From NCBI RefSeq assembly GCF_900177545.1, contig NZ_FXBQ01000001.1, forward strand, positions 2,946,163 through 3,010,162: a stretch of 64,000 bases of DNA. Reading direction: 5' to 3'. A model generated the notes under the pieces. The model made no database searches. It had not been told where the DNA came from and worked only from the letters and a program-made list of their open reading frames with translations. The DNA is from Maritimibacter sp. HL-12. Lineage in GTDB: Bacteria; Pseudomonadota; Alphaproteobacteria; Rhodobacterales; Rhodobacteraceae. A program made the position numbers and the translations under genes. Every line of letters begins with the position of its first letter. Positions within the stretch are counted from its first letter, which is position 1. Of the stretch, positions 43,962-52,010 are shown piece after piece.

Positions 43962-45793
43962 TCCTCCATCGCCTCCAGCTCGTCGATCAGCCCCGAGATC
44001 ATCGAAAGCCCCTTGTCCCAGAACTTCGGGTCGGAGGCGTCGAGGCCGAAGGGGGCGAGCAGCGCCTTGTGGTGCTTTGAGCCGCCAGCCTTCAGCATTT
44101 CGAAATACTTCGCCTGGAAGTCGGCGTCGCCTTCCTCATAGACGGCGTAGAGCGCGTTCACCAGGCCATCCCCGAAGGCATAGGCGTAGACATAGAACGG
44201 CGAATGCACGAAGTGCGGCACGTAGGCCCAGAAGGTTTCGTAGCCGTCCATGAAATTGAACGCCGGCCCAAGGCTCTCGGCCTGCACGCTCATCCATAGC
44301 GCGTTGATGTCGTCGGGTGTGAGTTCGCCGCCGGCCCTCGCCGCGTGCAGCTTGCACTCGAAATCGTAGAACGCGATCTGGCGCACCACGGTGTTGATCA
44401 TGTCTTCCACCTTGCCCGCCAGCAGAACCTTGCGCTGGGCGTCGTCCTTCGCGGTGGCGAGCAGCTTGCGGAAGGTGAGCATCTCGCCGAACACCGAGGC
44501 CGTTTCGGCCAGCGTGAGCGGCGTCTGGCTCAGCAGTTCGCCCTGGCCCGCCGCGAGCACCTGGTGCACGCCGTGGCCAAGCTCGTGGGCCAGCGTCATC
44601 ACGTCGCGCGGCTTGCCGAGGTAGTTGAGCATCACGTAGGGGTGCACATCCGTGACCGTCGGGTGCGCGAAGGCACCGGGGGCCTTGCCGGGCTTCACCC
44701 CTGCGTCGATCCAGCCGCGCTCGAAGAACGGCTGGGCGATGCGCGCCATCTCGGGGTCGAACCCGGCGTAGGCGTCGAGCACCGTTGCCCTTGCCTCGTC
44801 CCAGTCGATCAACCGGGTTTCCTCCATCGGCAGCGGCGCGTTGCGATCCCAGACTTCGAGCACGTCGAGCCCGAGCCATTTGCGCTTGAGCTCGTAGTAG
44901 CGGTGCGAGAGCTTGGGGTAGGCGGCGACCACCGCGTTTCGCAGCGCCTCGACCACCTCGGGCTCAACATGGTTGGCCAGGTGGCGGCCGGTTTGCGGCG
45001 TGGGCATCTTGCGCCAGCGGTCCTCGATCTCTTTCTCCTTTGCGAGCGTGTTGTGCACGCGCGAGAAGAGCTTGACGTTTTCGCCGAAGACCCGGGCCAG
45101 TTCGCGCGCGGCGGCCTCGCGCTTGCTGCGGTCCTGCTCGGTGAGCAGGTTCAGCGTGGATTCGAGCGACATCTCCTCCTCGCCTTCGGGGGTGAAGCTG
45201 AGGCTCGCGATGGTTTCATCGAAGAGCTTGTTCCAAGCCGTCGCCCCGACCGAGGATTGATCGTGCAGGAACTTCTCCAACTCGTCCGACAACTGGTAGG
45301 GCCGCATCGCGCGCAGCCGCTCGAACACCGGCCGGTAGCGCGCGAGATCGGCGTTGGCGGCAATCAGGGCATCGAGTGTTTCGTCGGGAAGGCGATTCAG
45401 TTCGAGTGTGAAAAAGACAAGATCATTTGTGAAAACCGTGACTTTCTCCTGCAAGTTTTGCAGGAATTGTGCACGTTCGGGGTCGGTCGTGATCTGGTAA
45501 TAACGCAGGCCGGCGTAGCTCATCAACCGCCCCGCGACCAGGTCGATCTCCTCGTAGGCGCGGACGCAGGCGAGCAGGCCCTCGCTGTCAAGCTCGGAGA
45601 GTTTGCCCTCGTAGCGCGCCGCGAAGTCCTTGCAGGCGGTCTCGACGCGGTCCAGGTCGCGCGCCACTTCGGGGGCGTCCGGACTGGTGTAGAGATCGGC
45701 CAGATCCCATTCGGGCAGGTCTCCGAAGGCACCGGGGGCAGCGGCTTCGGCGTTGGCGTCACGGACGGGGAAGGGAAGGGCTTTGGCGCGCAT
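43958..45793 (-). CDS. pepF: Oligoendopeptidase F (M3 family metallopeptidase)
   Basis: A 611-residue zinc oligopeptidase that cleaves short peptides in the cytoplasm. The zinc site HELGH is at 403-407 (MTLAHELGHGVHQ), with the third ligand Glu about 25 residues on (ETASVFGEML). The N-terminal helical domain contains WDLADLYTSPDAPE, the usual PepF opening. The length is typical. It is followed by a small hypothetical gene in ATGA overlap. It is divergent from the Tad module across about 315 bp. Confidence 0.95.
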   Translation of the reverse strand: MRAKALPFPVRDANAEAAAPGAFGDLPEWDLADLYTSPDAPEVARDLDRVETACKDFAARYEGKLSELDSEGLLACVRAYEEIDLVAGRLMSYAGLRYYQITTDPERAQFLQNLQEKVTVFTNDLVFFTLELNRLPDETLDALIAANADLARYRPVFERLRAMRPYQLSDELEKFLHDQSSVGATAWNKLFDETIASLSFTPEGEEEMSLESTLNLLTEQDRSKREAAARELARVFGENVKLFSRVHNTLAKEKEIEDRWRKMPTPQTGRHLANHVEPEVVEALRNAVVAAYPKLSHRYYELKRKWLGLDVLEVWDRNAPLPMEETRLIDWDEARATVLDAYAGFDPEMARIAQPFFERGWIDAGVKPGKAPGAFAHPTVTDVHPYVMLNYLGKPRDVMTLAHELGHGVHQVLAAGQGELLSQTPLTLAETASVFGEMLTFRKLLATAKDDAQRKVLLAGKVEDMINTVVRQIAFYDFECKLHAARAGGELTPDDINALWMSVQAESLGPAFNFMDGYETFWAYVPHFVHSPFYVYAYAFGDGLVNALYAVYEEGDADFQAKYFEMLKAGGSKHHKALLAPFGLDASDPKFWDKGLSMISGLIDELEAMEE

Positions 45794-46108
45794 GTCGTCT
45801 CCTGTTGATCACATCGTCCAGACATAGGCGCGCGGGCGGCAGGCCTCAATCCCCCTCGGCAAGCGGCAACACGCCGCCCGCGACCGGAGGCGACAAAATC
45901 TTAACACCTCGCGCGAATCCATGGCGCATTGTTCGCGGTATGGGGGTAATGCGTTGTCCGGGGGTCAACCGTTGGGCGCGCGCGGCCAATCCGCCTCAAA
46001 TTCCCTTGTTTTGCCGTATTTTAGCCATGCTTTGCGTGTCTAAAAAAGGTTGGTTTTCGGGTTCGGATGCCCGAAGGCCGTCTGATTGCGAGGGAAGGTG
46101 TGATCGCC
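45794..46108. other. Intergenic region between pepF and the Tad-like genes
   Basis: Non-coding; holds both divergent promoters. An inverted repeat CGCGAA-N14-TTCGCG (about 45912-45937) and an AT-richer stretch around 45990-46060 stand out. In-frame ATG (46067) and GTG (46100) codons precede the chosen TadG start. No confident -35/-10 pair. Confidence 0.45.
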
Positions 46109-47785
46109 ATGGTTCGGCTTGAACGGAAACTGACCAAGCCCTGCGAAGCCCGTCAAGCGGCGCGCACCGGGTTTTTGCGATCCGAGGACGGGTCTTTCAT
46201 CATCTTCGGCCTGATCCTGTTCGTGATGATGCTCATGGTGGGCGGCATGGCGGTTGACTTCATGCGCTTCGAAGAGCAGCGCACCCGTCTGCAAAGCACG
46301 CTCGACCGCGCGGTGCTTGCCGCCGCCAGCCTCGAACAGGATCTCGACGGCAAGGATGTTGTGCTCGACTATTTCCAGAAGGCCGGGCTCGGCGCCCATA
46401 TCCAGGCCGACGACATCGACGTGACCGAACGGCCGAATTCGCGCAAGGTCGAGGCCAGCGCGAGGATGAAGGTCGATTCGATCTTTCTGAATTTCCTCGG
46501 GATTTCCGAGCTTCACGCCCCGGCGGCAGGCGCCGCCGAGGAGGCCACGTCGCTCACCGAGATCTCGCTTGTGGTCGATGTGTCGGGCTCGATGGGCTGG
46601 AATTCGTCGTCCGGCAGATCACGGATCTGGGAACTGCGCCGCGCGGCGAAAAAATTCGTCAATATCGTGATGTGCGATCCGTCACGCCCCGATGCGACCA
46701 CCGATTGCGTGGTCGCACCCGATACCGTCACGGTGTCGCTCGTGCCCTATGCCGAGCAGGCGCTGGTGGGCGAGGATTTTCTGTCGAAGTTCAACGTGAG
46801 CGACGAGCACACCTACTCGTCCTGTGTCACTTTCGACGAGGCGGATTTCTCCGATCCCGCGATCACCCCCGACACGCCATTGCAGCGCACCGGTCATTTC
46901 GACCCGTGGAATGGCTCCAACAGCACGCCGGGTGGGTGGACCTGTGCAACCAATTCCTGGCGCGCCTTCACGCCGATCAGCGGCAATATTGCCACCCTGC
47001 ACAGCCGCATCGACGCGCTCGGGGCCTCGGGCAATACCTCTATCGACGTCGGCGCGAAGTGGGGCACAGCGCTTCTCAACCCGGCGCTTCAACCGATCAC
47101 CGAAGAATTGGTTGTCGATGAAATCATCGAGGAAGCGTTCGAGGATCGCCCGATGCCACCGACGCGGCGCGGATTGCAGAAACTCATGGTTCTGATGACC
47201 GACGGCGAAAACACCTCTCAGCACTATCTCTATGACGAGTTCCGGGAAGGGCCCTCGCCGGTCTACCGCGACATCAAGACCGATGGCTCGCTGGGCAACA
47301 AGTATTCCGTCCACTACCTCTACAACGGTGTCGACTGGTACTACTGGGACCACGACGGCACCTGGAACGACCACCCTTACGGTGAAGGCACCTACGAGGA
47401 GTGCGGTTGGAAAAAGGTCAACGGAAGCTGGAAATACAACTGCAGCGATGTCCCCGAAGGCGACGGTGCTCAGCAGATCGACTACGTCGACCTGTGGCGC
47501 TGGAAAACCTGGAGCTGGTACGATCGCTTCTCCTGGCTGCCGTCGCAGGGCTCCTACATCAACCATTCGCCGAAGAACGATCGGCTTCACGCGATCTGCG
47601 ATGCGGCGAAAGCCGAGGGGATCACGATCTACACGATCGGGTTCGAGACCAGCTACAACTCTGCGAATGTCATGCGCGCCTGTGCCTCAAGCCCGGCACA
47701 CCACTTCGACGCAAATGGCCTCAACCTTACCGACGCCTTCTCGGCGATCGCCCGCGAAATCGCCAAACTTCGGCTGATTAACTAG
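46109..47785 (+). CDS. TadG-like pilus assembly protein with von Willebrand A domain
   Basis: About 558 residues: an N-terminal TadE/G-type anchor (DGSFIIFGLILFVMMLMVGGMAVD, about 27-50), then a VWA domain with an intact metal site DVSGSMG (157-163) and LMVLMTDGEN near 365. Between the later VWA strands sits a long aromatic-rich insert (about 370-485) dense in Trp, Tyr, His and Asp. It is probably a surface/periplasmic Tad pilus-associated adhesive or scaffold protein. The start ATG at 46109 is preceded by GGGAAGG; in-frame GTG 46100 and ATG 46067 are alternatives. It is first of three Tad-type genes. Confidence 0.87.
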   Translation: MVRLERKLTKPCEARQAARTGFLRSEDGSFIIFGLILFVMMLMVGGMAVDFMRFEEQRTRLQSTLDRAVLAAASLEQDLDGKDVVLDYFQKAGLGAHIQADDIDVTERPNSRKVEASARMKVDSIFLNFLGISELHAPAAGAAEEATSLTEISLVVDVSGSMGWNSSSGRSRIWELRRAAKKFVNIVMCDPSRPDATTDCVVAPDTVTVSLVPYAEQALVGEDFLSKFNVSDEHTYSSCVTFDEADFSDPAITPDTPLQRTGHFDPWNGSNSTPGGWTCATNSWRAFTPISGNIATLHSRIDALGASGNTSIDVGAKWGTALLNPALQPITEELVVDEIIEEAFEDRPMPPTRRGLQKLMVLMTDGENTSQHYLYDEFREGPSPVYRDIKTDGSLGNKYSVHYLYNGVDWYYWDHDGTWNDHPYGEGTYEECGWKKVNGSWKYNCSDVPEGDGAQQIDYVDLWRWKTWSWYDRFSWLPSQGSYINHSPKNDRLHAICDAAKAEGITIYTIGFETSYNSANVMRACASSPAHHFDANGLNLTDAFSAIAREIAKLRLIN

Positions 47786-47820
47786 AGACAATGGTCATGC
47801 TCAGGGCAGGAGCAGAAAAA

Positions 47821-48339
47821 ATGAAAAGCCTGAAAAAGGCGTTCACACGGGAAGACGGGTCGGCGACGATCGAGTTTGTCATCCTGTTTCCGGCGATCAT
47901 GACGCTGTTCCTGTCGGCGTTCGAGGTCGGGATCTACCTCACCCGGTCGGTGATGCTCGACCGTGCGGTTGATCTCAACGTCCGGCTCCTGCGCCTCGGT
48001 GCGCTGGAACCGGCGACGCAGGAAGAGTTGAAGCGTCGGATTTGCGACGATGCCTTGATCTTCAGGGGTTGTCCGGACGCGATCCTGGTGGAACTGCGGG
48101 AAATCTCGACCGAGGACTGGCAACTGCCGGAAGCCAACATCGCCTGCGTCGACCGTGATGCCGAGGTGCAACCTTCGGTGGACTTCAACTTCGGCCGTCG
48201 CAACGAGGTGATGCTGGTGCGGGCCTGCGCCGTGCTCGATCCGTTTTTTGGCTCGACGCCCTTTGTGATGGAACTGCCGCAGGACGCCACCGGCGCGCAC
48301 ATGATCACCGCGATGTCCACCTTCGTGAACGAACCGTGA
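47821..48339 (+). CDS. TadE-like pseudopilin
   Basis: 172 residues with the TadE signature: a short positively charged start, EDGSATIEFVILFPAIMTLFLSAFEVGIYL (Glu at +5 of the hydrophobic stretch, about 12-40), then a periplasmic domain with two or three cysteines. TadE proteins are minor pseudopilins for Flp/Tad pili, processed by TadV. Start chosen at the ATG 47821 (AGGAG 9 nt upstream) rather than 47791. It lies 35 bp after the TadG-like gene. Confidence 0.87.
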   Translation: MKSLKKAFTREDGSATIEFVILFPAIMTLFLSAFEVGIYLTRSVMLDRAVDLNVRLLRLGALEPATQEELKRRICDDALIFRGCPDAILVELREISTEDWQLPEANIACVDRDAEVQPSVDFNFGRRNEVMLVRACAVLDPFFGSTPFVMELPQDATGAHMITAMSTFVNEP

Positions 48340-48350
48340 GGGGGCGTGTG

Positions 48351-48968
48351 ATGAGCCGTGCCACCGCCTCCGTGAACCACGCGCTGCGCCGGGCAAGCCG
48401 CGCCATTGGCCGCTTTGCGATCCGGGAGGATGCCAGCCTGTCGGTCGAGGCGGTTGTGGTGCTGCCGATCCTGCTTTGGGGTTTTCTCGCGATCTTCGTC
48501 TTTTTTGACGCTTTTCGGGTCAAGAACCTCGCGCTGAAAGCAAATTACGCGATCTCCGACCTGCTCTCGCGCGAGACCTCCGTGATCGACATGGATTACA
48601 TCCGCGGCAGCGAGCAGCTCTATGAATTCCTCACCCGCGTGCAAACCGATGCCTGGTTGCGGGTTACGGTGGTGCATTGCACCGACAATTGCGCCGACGC
48701 GGATCGGACCCTTGAGGTTGACTGGTCGCGCGGCACCGATGAAGTGCTGAATCTGACGAGCGAAGACATCATGGATGACTACGAGCCGATCGTGCCGTGG
48801 ATTCCGAATGGCGAACGGGTCATCATGGTGGAATCTTCCCTCCATTACGAGCCGCCGTTCTCCCAGGCGATCACCGGGCTCGCCGCGCGGTCACTCACCA
48901 ATGTCGTGCTGACGCGGCCGCGCTTCGCACCGCAACTCTGCTTCGAAGGGGTGGGCTGCGGCAGTTGA
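48351..48968 (+). CDS. TadE/TadG-like pilus assembly protein
   Basis: A 205-residue protein of the same type: EDASLSVEAVVVLPILLWGFLAIFVFFDAF (about 27-55) is the Glu-containing pseudopilin anchor, followed by a periplasmic part ending in CFEGVGCGS. It starts at the ATG 48351, 11 bp after the preceding stop (GAGGGGG upstream); a GTG at 48336 would overlap that stop. It closes the three-gene Tad module. The prepilin peptidase, ATPase and secretin genes are not in the window. Confidence 0.85.
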   Translation: MSRATASVNHALRRASRAIGRFAIREDASLSVEAVVVLPILLWGFLAIFVFFDAFRVKNLALKANYAISDLLSRETSVIDMDYIRGSEQLYEFLTRVQTDAWLRVTVVHCTDNCADADRTLEVDWSRGTDEVLNLTSEDIMDDYEPIVPWIPNGERVIMVESSLHYEPPFSQAITGLAARSLTNVVLTRPRFAPQLCFEGVGCGS

Positions 48969-48977
48969 CCGGGGCAC

Positions 48978-48999
48978 GGCTGTGCGCCAGTGCACAGCC
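48978..48999 (+). terminator. Hairpin after the Tad-like genes
   Basis: A perfect 8-bp stem GGCTGTGC / GCACAGCC around GCCAGT, 9 bp after the last TadE-like stop. No T-run follows. Confidence 0.45.
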
Positions 49000-49076
49000 C
49001 ATGCGCCGCTGTTGACCGTTGGCGCGATTGCCCGGACCAGCCTGCGCCCCTACCTTTGGGGCAAAGGAGGCACATC

Positions 49077-49988
49077 ATGTCTGTACGTCCCATCGTTTCC
49101 ACCAATTCCGCACAACCCACGCTCGAAGGTGCGGGCGTGAAACTGCACCGCGCCTTCGGCTTTCACGAGCCCGAAGCCTACGATCCCTTCCTGCTGTTCG
49201 ACGACTTTCGCGGCGACCGTCCCGACGATTACATTCGCGGGTTTCCCTGGCACCCGCACCGGGGGATCGAGACGATCACCTATGTGCTGGCCGGCGAGGT
49301 CGAGCATGGCGACAGTCTCGGCAACCAGGGCAGGCTCGGCGCGGGCGACGTGCAGTGGATGACTGCCGGGTCTGGCATCATGCACCAGGAAATGCCCACC
49401 GGGAATGCCAAGGGCCAGATGCACGGGTTCCAGCTCTGGGCCAACCTGCCGTCGAGCCTGAAGATGACCGCGCCGCGCTACCAGGACATCAAGGGCGGCG
49501 AGATCCCCGTGGTCGTCGATGACGACGGCACCGCGGTGCGGGTGATCGTCGGCGAGTTCTGGGGCAAGTCCGGCCCGGTCGACGGCATCGCCGCCGAGCC
49601 GCAGTATCTTGATATTTCGGTGCCCGCCGGGGTGCGCAAGACCTTCAAGGTCGATACCTACAAGCACACCTTCGCCTATGTCTTCGAAGGTGCCGCCGCC
49701 TTTGCCGATGCCAGCGCCCCCAGTGGCGTTCTTCTGGAAAAGGAAGTCATGGGCGAGGAGGTCAACATCCGCGACATGTCGGGCAACCGCACCATCATCC
49801 GCTTTGGCACCGGCGACGAGATCACCGTGCAGGCGGGCGAGGAGGGTGTGCGCTTCCTGCTCGTCTCGGGCGCGCCGATCCGCGAGCCGGTGGCCTGGCA
49901 CGGGCCGATCGTGATGAACACTCGCCAGGAGATCATGGCGGCGGTGAACGAACTCAGGAACGGCACCTTCATCAAGCCCGCGCACTGA
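49077..49988 (+). CDS. Pirin family protein
   Basis: A 303-residue bicupin. The metal-binding part is intact: FPWHPHRGIETITYVLAGEVEHGDSLGN has two His pairs with a later His-Glu in MHQEMP. Pirins of this type are described as quercetin 2,3-dioxygenases or redox-sensing regulators. Cytoplasmic. AAAGGAGG lies 6 nt before the ATG. Monocistronic, with a hairpin shared with the convergent hydrolase. Confidence 0.93.
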   Translation: MSVRPIVSTNSAQPTLEGAGVKLHRAFGFHEPEAYDPFLLFDDFRGDRPDDYIRGFPWHPHRGIETITYVLAGEVEHGDSLGNQGRLGAGDVQWMTAGSGIMHQEMPTGNAKGQMHGFQLWANLPSSLKMTAPRYQDIKGGEIPVVVDDDGTAVRVIVGEFWGKSGPVDGIAAEPQYLDISVPAGVRKTFKVDTYKHTFAYVFEGAAAFADASAPSGVLLEKEVMGEEVNIRDMSGNRTIIRFGTGDEITVQAGEEGVRFLLVSGAPIREPVAWHGPIVMNTRQEIMAAVNELRNGTFIKPAH

Positions 49989-50010
49989 CCGGGCGTCAAA
50001 GTGCGACAAG

Positions 50011-50040
50011 GCGGCGGCGGGCTTTTCAGCCGGCCGCCGC
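50011..50040. terminator. Hairpin between convergent pirin and hydrolase genes
   Basis: GCGGCGGC pairs with GCCGCCGC, an 8-bp perfect outer stem with a further short inner pairing around TTTTCA. It lies between the pirin stop and the hydrolase stop and can serve both strands. Confidence 0.5.
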
Positions 50041-50047
50041 GACGCGT

Positions 50048-50992
50048 TCAGCCATGTTCCGCGAACAGCGCGAGGCTGTCGGCAAAGAAACGGTCGCGGA
50101 TCTCGGGGCGCTCCATCATGATCTCGTGCTCGGCACCGGGCATCATCTGAAGCCTGCCCCCGGGCCAGTGGCTCATCAGCCGCCGGATCGGCCCGGGCAG
50201 CACGATGCGTTCGTGGGTGCCGAGCGCGGTGTAGGCTGGAACCGCGGGCGGTGGCAGGCGGCGCAACACGCGGGTTTCAAACAGCGCCGCGCGCAGCCAT
50301 CGCAGGGTCGGCCCGCCCAGCGTGAGGTCGGGGTAGGCGTCGATCTGGCGGCGCATGAAGGCCCACATCTCGGGGTCGGTGGTGAGGTCGTTGCCCTCGA
50401 AACCGTCGACAAGGAGCGCGTGGTCGAGCGAGGTGCGCGGGGTGAGCCTGCCGCCGAGACCGGGCAGCGGGGCGGCAAGTGCGCTGGCCCAGGCCAGGGG
50501 CGGCTCCCACCATTCCATCTGCACCCCCCACATCGGGGCGGAAAAGGCCACCGCGCGCACGTCGAGCCTTTCGTGCAATGCCCGCAACCCGATACAGCCG
50601 CCCATTGAATGGGCGACGAGAAACATCGGCTCCGGCAGGTCGAGCCACCCGGCAAGATTGAGCGCGGCGGCAAGATCCTTCTGGTAATCGGCAAAATCGA
50701 GCACATGGCCGAGGCGACGGTCGGGAAAGGCGCGCGCCGTCAGCCCCTGGCCGCGCCAGTCGATGGTGAGCACGGCGTATCCCTCGGCGGCATAAACCGC
50801 GGCGGCGGGGCCATATTTCTCAACATATTCGGTGCGGCCGGGAAAGATCAGAACCGTGCCACGCACGGAAGTGCCGGTGGCGGCTGGCCAGACGCCCACG
50901 CGCACTTCCGCCCCGTCCGGGGTGGCAACCCACCAGGCCTCGCCGCCGGGCGGGGCCTTGGCCACGTCCTCATGGAGCGGCGCGCGCTTCAC
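50048..50992 (-). CDS. Alpha/beta hydrolase (monoacylglycerol lipase/lysophospholipase L2-like)
   Basis: A 314-residue serine hydrolase. Seen: VLIFPGRTEYVEKYGP (oxyanion strand), DWRGQGLTARAF (as in PldB-like lipases), the nucleophile elbow LVAHSMGGCIG near 130, and a late GAEHEIMME supplying His. It probably cleaves a lipid ester in the cytoplasm. The start is a GTG at 50992, 4 bp after the SCP2 gene stop, so the two are co-transcribed. Confidence 0.9.
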   Translation of the reverse strand: MKRAPLHEDVAKAPPGGEAWWVATPDGAEVRVGVWPAATGTSVRGTVLIFPGRTEYVEKYGPAAAVYAAEGYAVLTIDWRGQGLTARAFPDRRLGHVLDFADYQKDLAAALNLAGWLDLPEPMFLVAHSMGGCIGLRALHERLDVRAVAFSAPMWGVQMEWWEPPLAWASALAAPLPGLGGRLTPRTSLDHALLVDGFEGNDLTTDPEMWAFMRRQIDAYPDLTLGGPTLRWLRAALFETRVLRRLPPPAVPAYTALGTHERIVLPGPIRRLMSHWPGGRLQMMPGAEHEIMMERPEIRDRFFADSLALFAEHG

Positions 50993-50996
50993 CGCT

Positions 50997-51287
50997 TCAG
51001 CCGATCAGCCCGCCGAGCCGCATCGCCGCGCCCATGTCGCCATCGACGGCGAGCTTGCCGGACATGAAGGCGGCGGTCGGGTTGAGATCGCCCGAGAGCA
51101 TCGCCTCGAAGGTGTCGGGAGTGGCGGTGAGGGTGACGTCGGCTTCCTCGTCGCCGGCGCGTGCGCCGGAGCCATCGACCATGATGCTGCCCGCGCCTTC
51201 AAGCACGAATTTTGCCACGGCATCGAAGCCGGAACCCGACAGTTTCTCGTTCAGTGCCGCAACTGCCGTCTCGATCACATCGCTCAT
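50997..51287 (-). CDS. SCP2 sterol-binding domain protein
   Basis: 96 residues, a stand-alone SCP2/lipid-carrier domain: AKFVLEGAGSIMVDG, the ADVTLTATPDTFEAMLSGDLNP stretch and FMSGKLAVDGDMGAAMRL. These domains bind long acyl chains, and pairing with a lipase-like hydrolase suggests a lipid-handling unit. The start ATG at 51287 has GGAGACGGAC upstream; nothing further up belongs to the domain. Confidence 0.92.
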   Translation of the reverse strand: MSDVIETAVAALNEKLSGSGFDAVAKFVLEGAGSIMVDGSGARAGDEEADVTLTATPDTFEAMLSGDLNPTAAFMSGKLAVDGDMGAAMRLGGLIG

Positions 51288-51443
51288 GTCCGTCTCCAAT
51301 CTGGGCTGTTCCCTGTTCGCCGCGAGCTTAGCGAAAGCCGGCGCGCGGCAAAACCGGTTTTGCGCATCGTGACGCGGCGGAAATTCGCCCCGCCCACGCG
51401 AAGGTGATGGGCAGGGGCGGGCCGGATGGGCTAGATTTGGGTC

Positions 51444-51980
51444 ATGACCCGCGCAGCCTTCCTTTTTGCCCTCCTGCTGGCCGCTTCGCCATTGCGCGCG
51501 CAATCGGACGGCCTCGACGATCTCTTCGATGCCCTGCGCCAGCCCGACAGCTCGGGTTGGGAGGCGGTGGAGGATCGGATTTGGGAGGAATGGTCGCAAT
51601 CGGGGTCGGCGGCGATGGACCTGTTGCTCGAGCGCGGCCGCGAGGCGATCGGCGAGGGCGAGCACGCCACCGCGATCGAGCATCTGACCGCGCTGGTCGA
51701 GAATGCGCCGGATTTCGCCGAGGGTTGGAACGCCCGCGCAACGGCCTACTTTCACGTCGATCGCTACGGTCCGGCGCTTGCCGATATCGCGCGCGCGCTG
51801 ACGCTGGAACCGCGCCATTTCGCGGCGCTGGCCGGTTTGGGGCGCATCTTCGAAGAAACCGGAGACATTGAGGGCGCGCTCGAAGCCTATCGCAGGGCCG
51901 CCGCTATACATCCGCGCCGCCCCGATCTAAGAGAGGCGGTGGAACGCCTCGAAGCCGAGCTTCAGGGCAAAAGCGTCTGA
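51444..51980 (+). CDS. Periplasmic TPR-repeat protein
   Basis: 178 residues: a signal peptide (AAFLFALLLAASPLRAQS) followed by about three tetratricopeptide units between residues 65 and 165 (AIEHLTALVENAPDFAEGWN..., DIARALTLEPRHFAALAG..., ALEAYRRAAAIHPRRPDL...). A protein-interaction scaffold in the periplasm. It precedes the helicase gene by 30 bp in the same direction, though a functional link is not evident. Confidence 0.88.
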   Translation: MTRAAFLFALLLAASPLRAQSDGLDDLFDALRQPDSSGWEAVEDRIWEEWSQSGSAAMDLLLERGREAIGEGEHATAIEHLTALVENAPDFAEGWNARATAYFHVDRYGPALADIARALTLEPRHFAALAGLGRIFEETGDIEGALEAYRRAAAIHPRRPDLREAVERLEAELQGKSV

Positions 51981-52010
51981 CGCAGGCGCAGGTCGGGCAG
52001 GAGACAGCGC

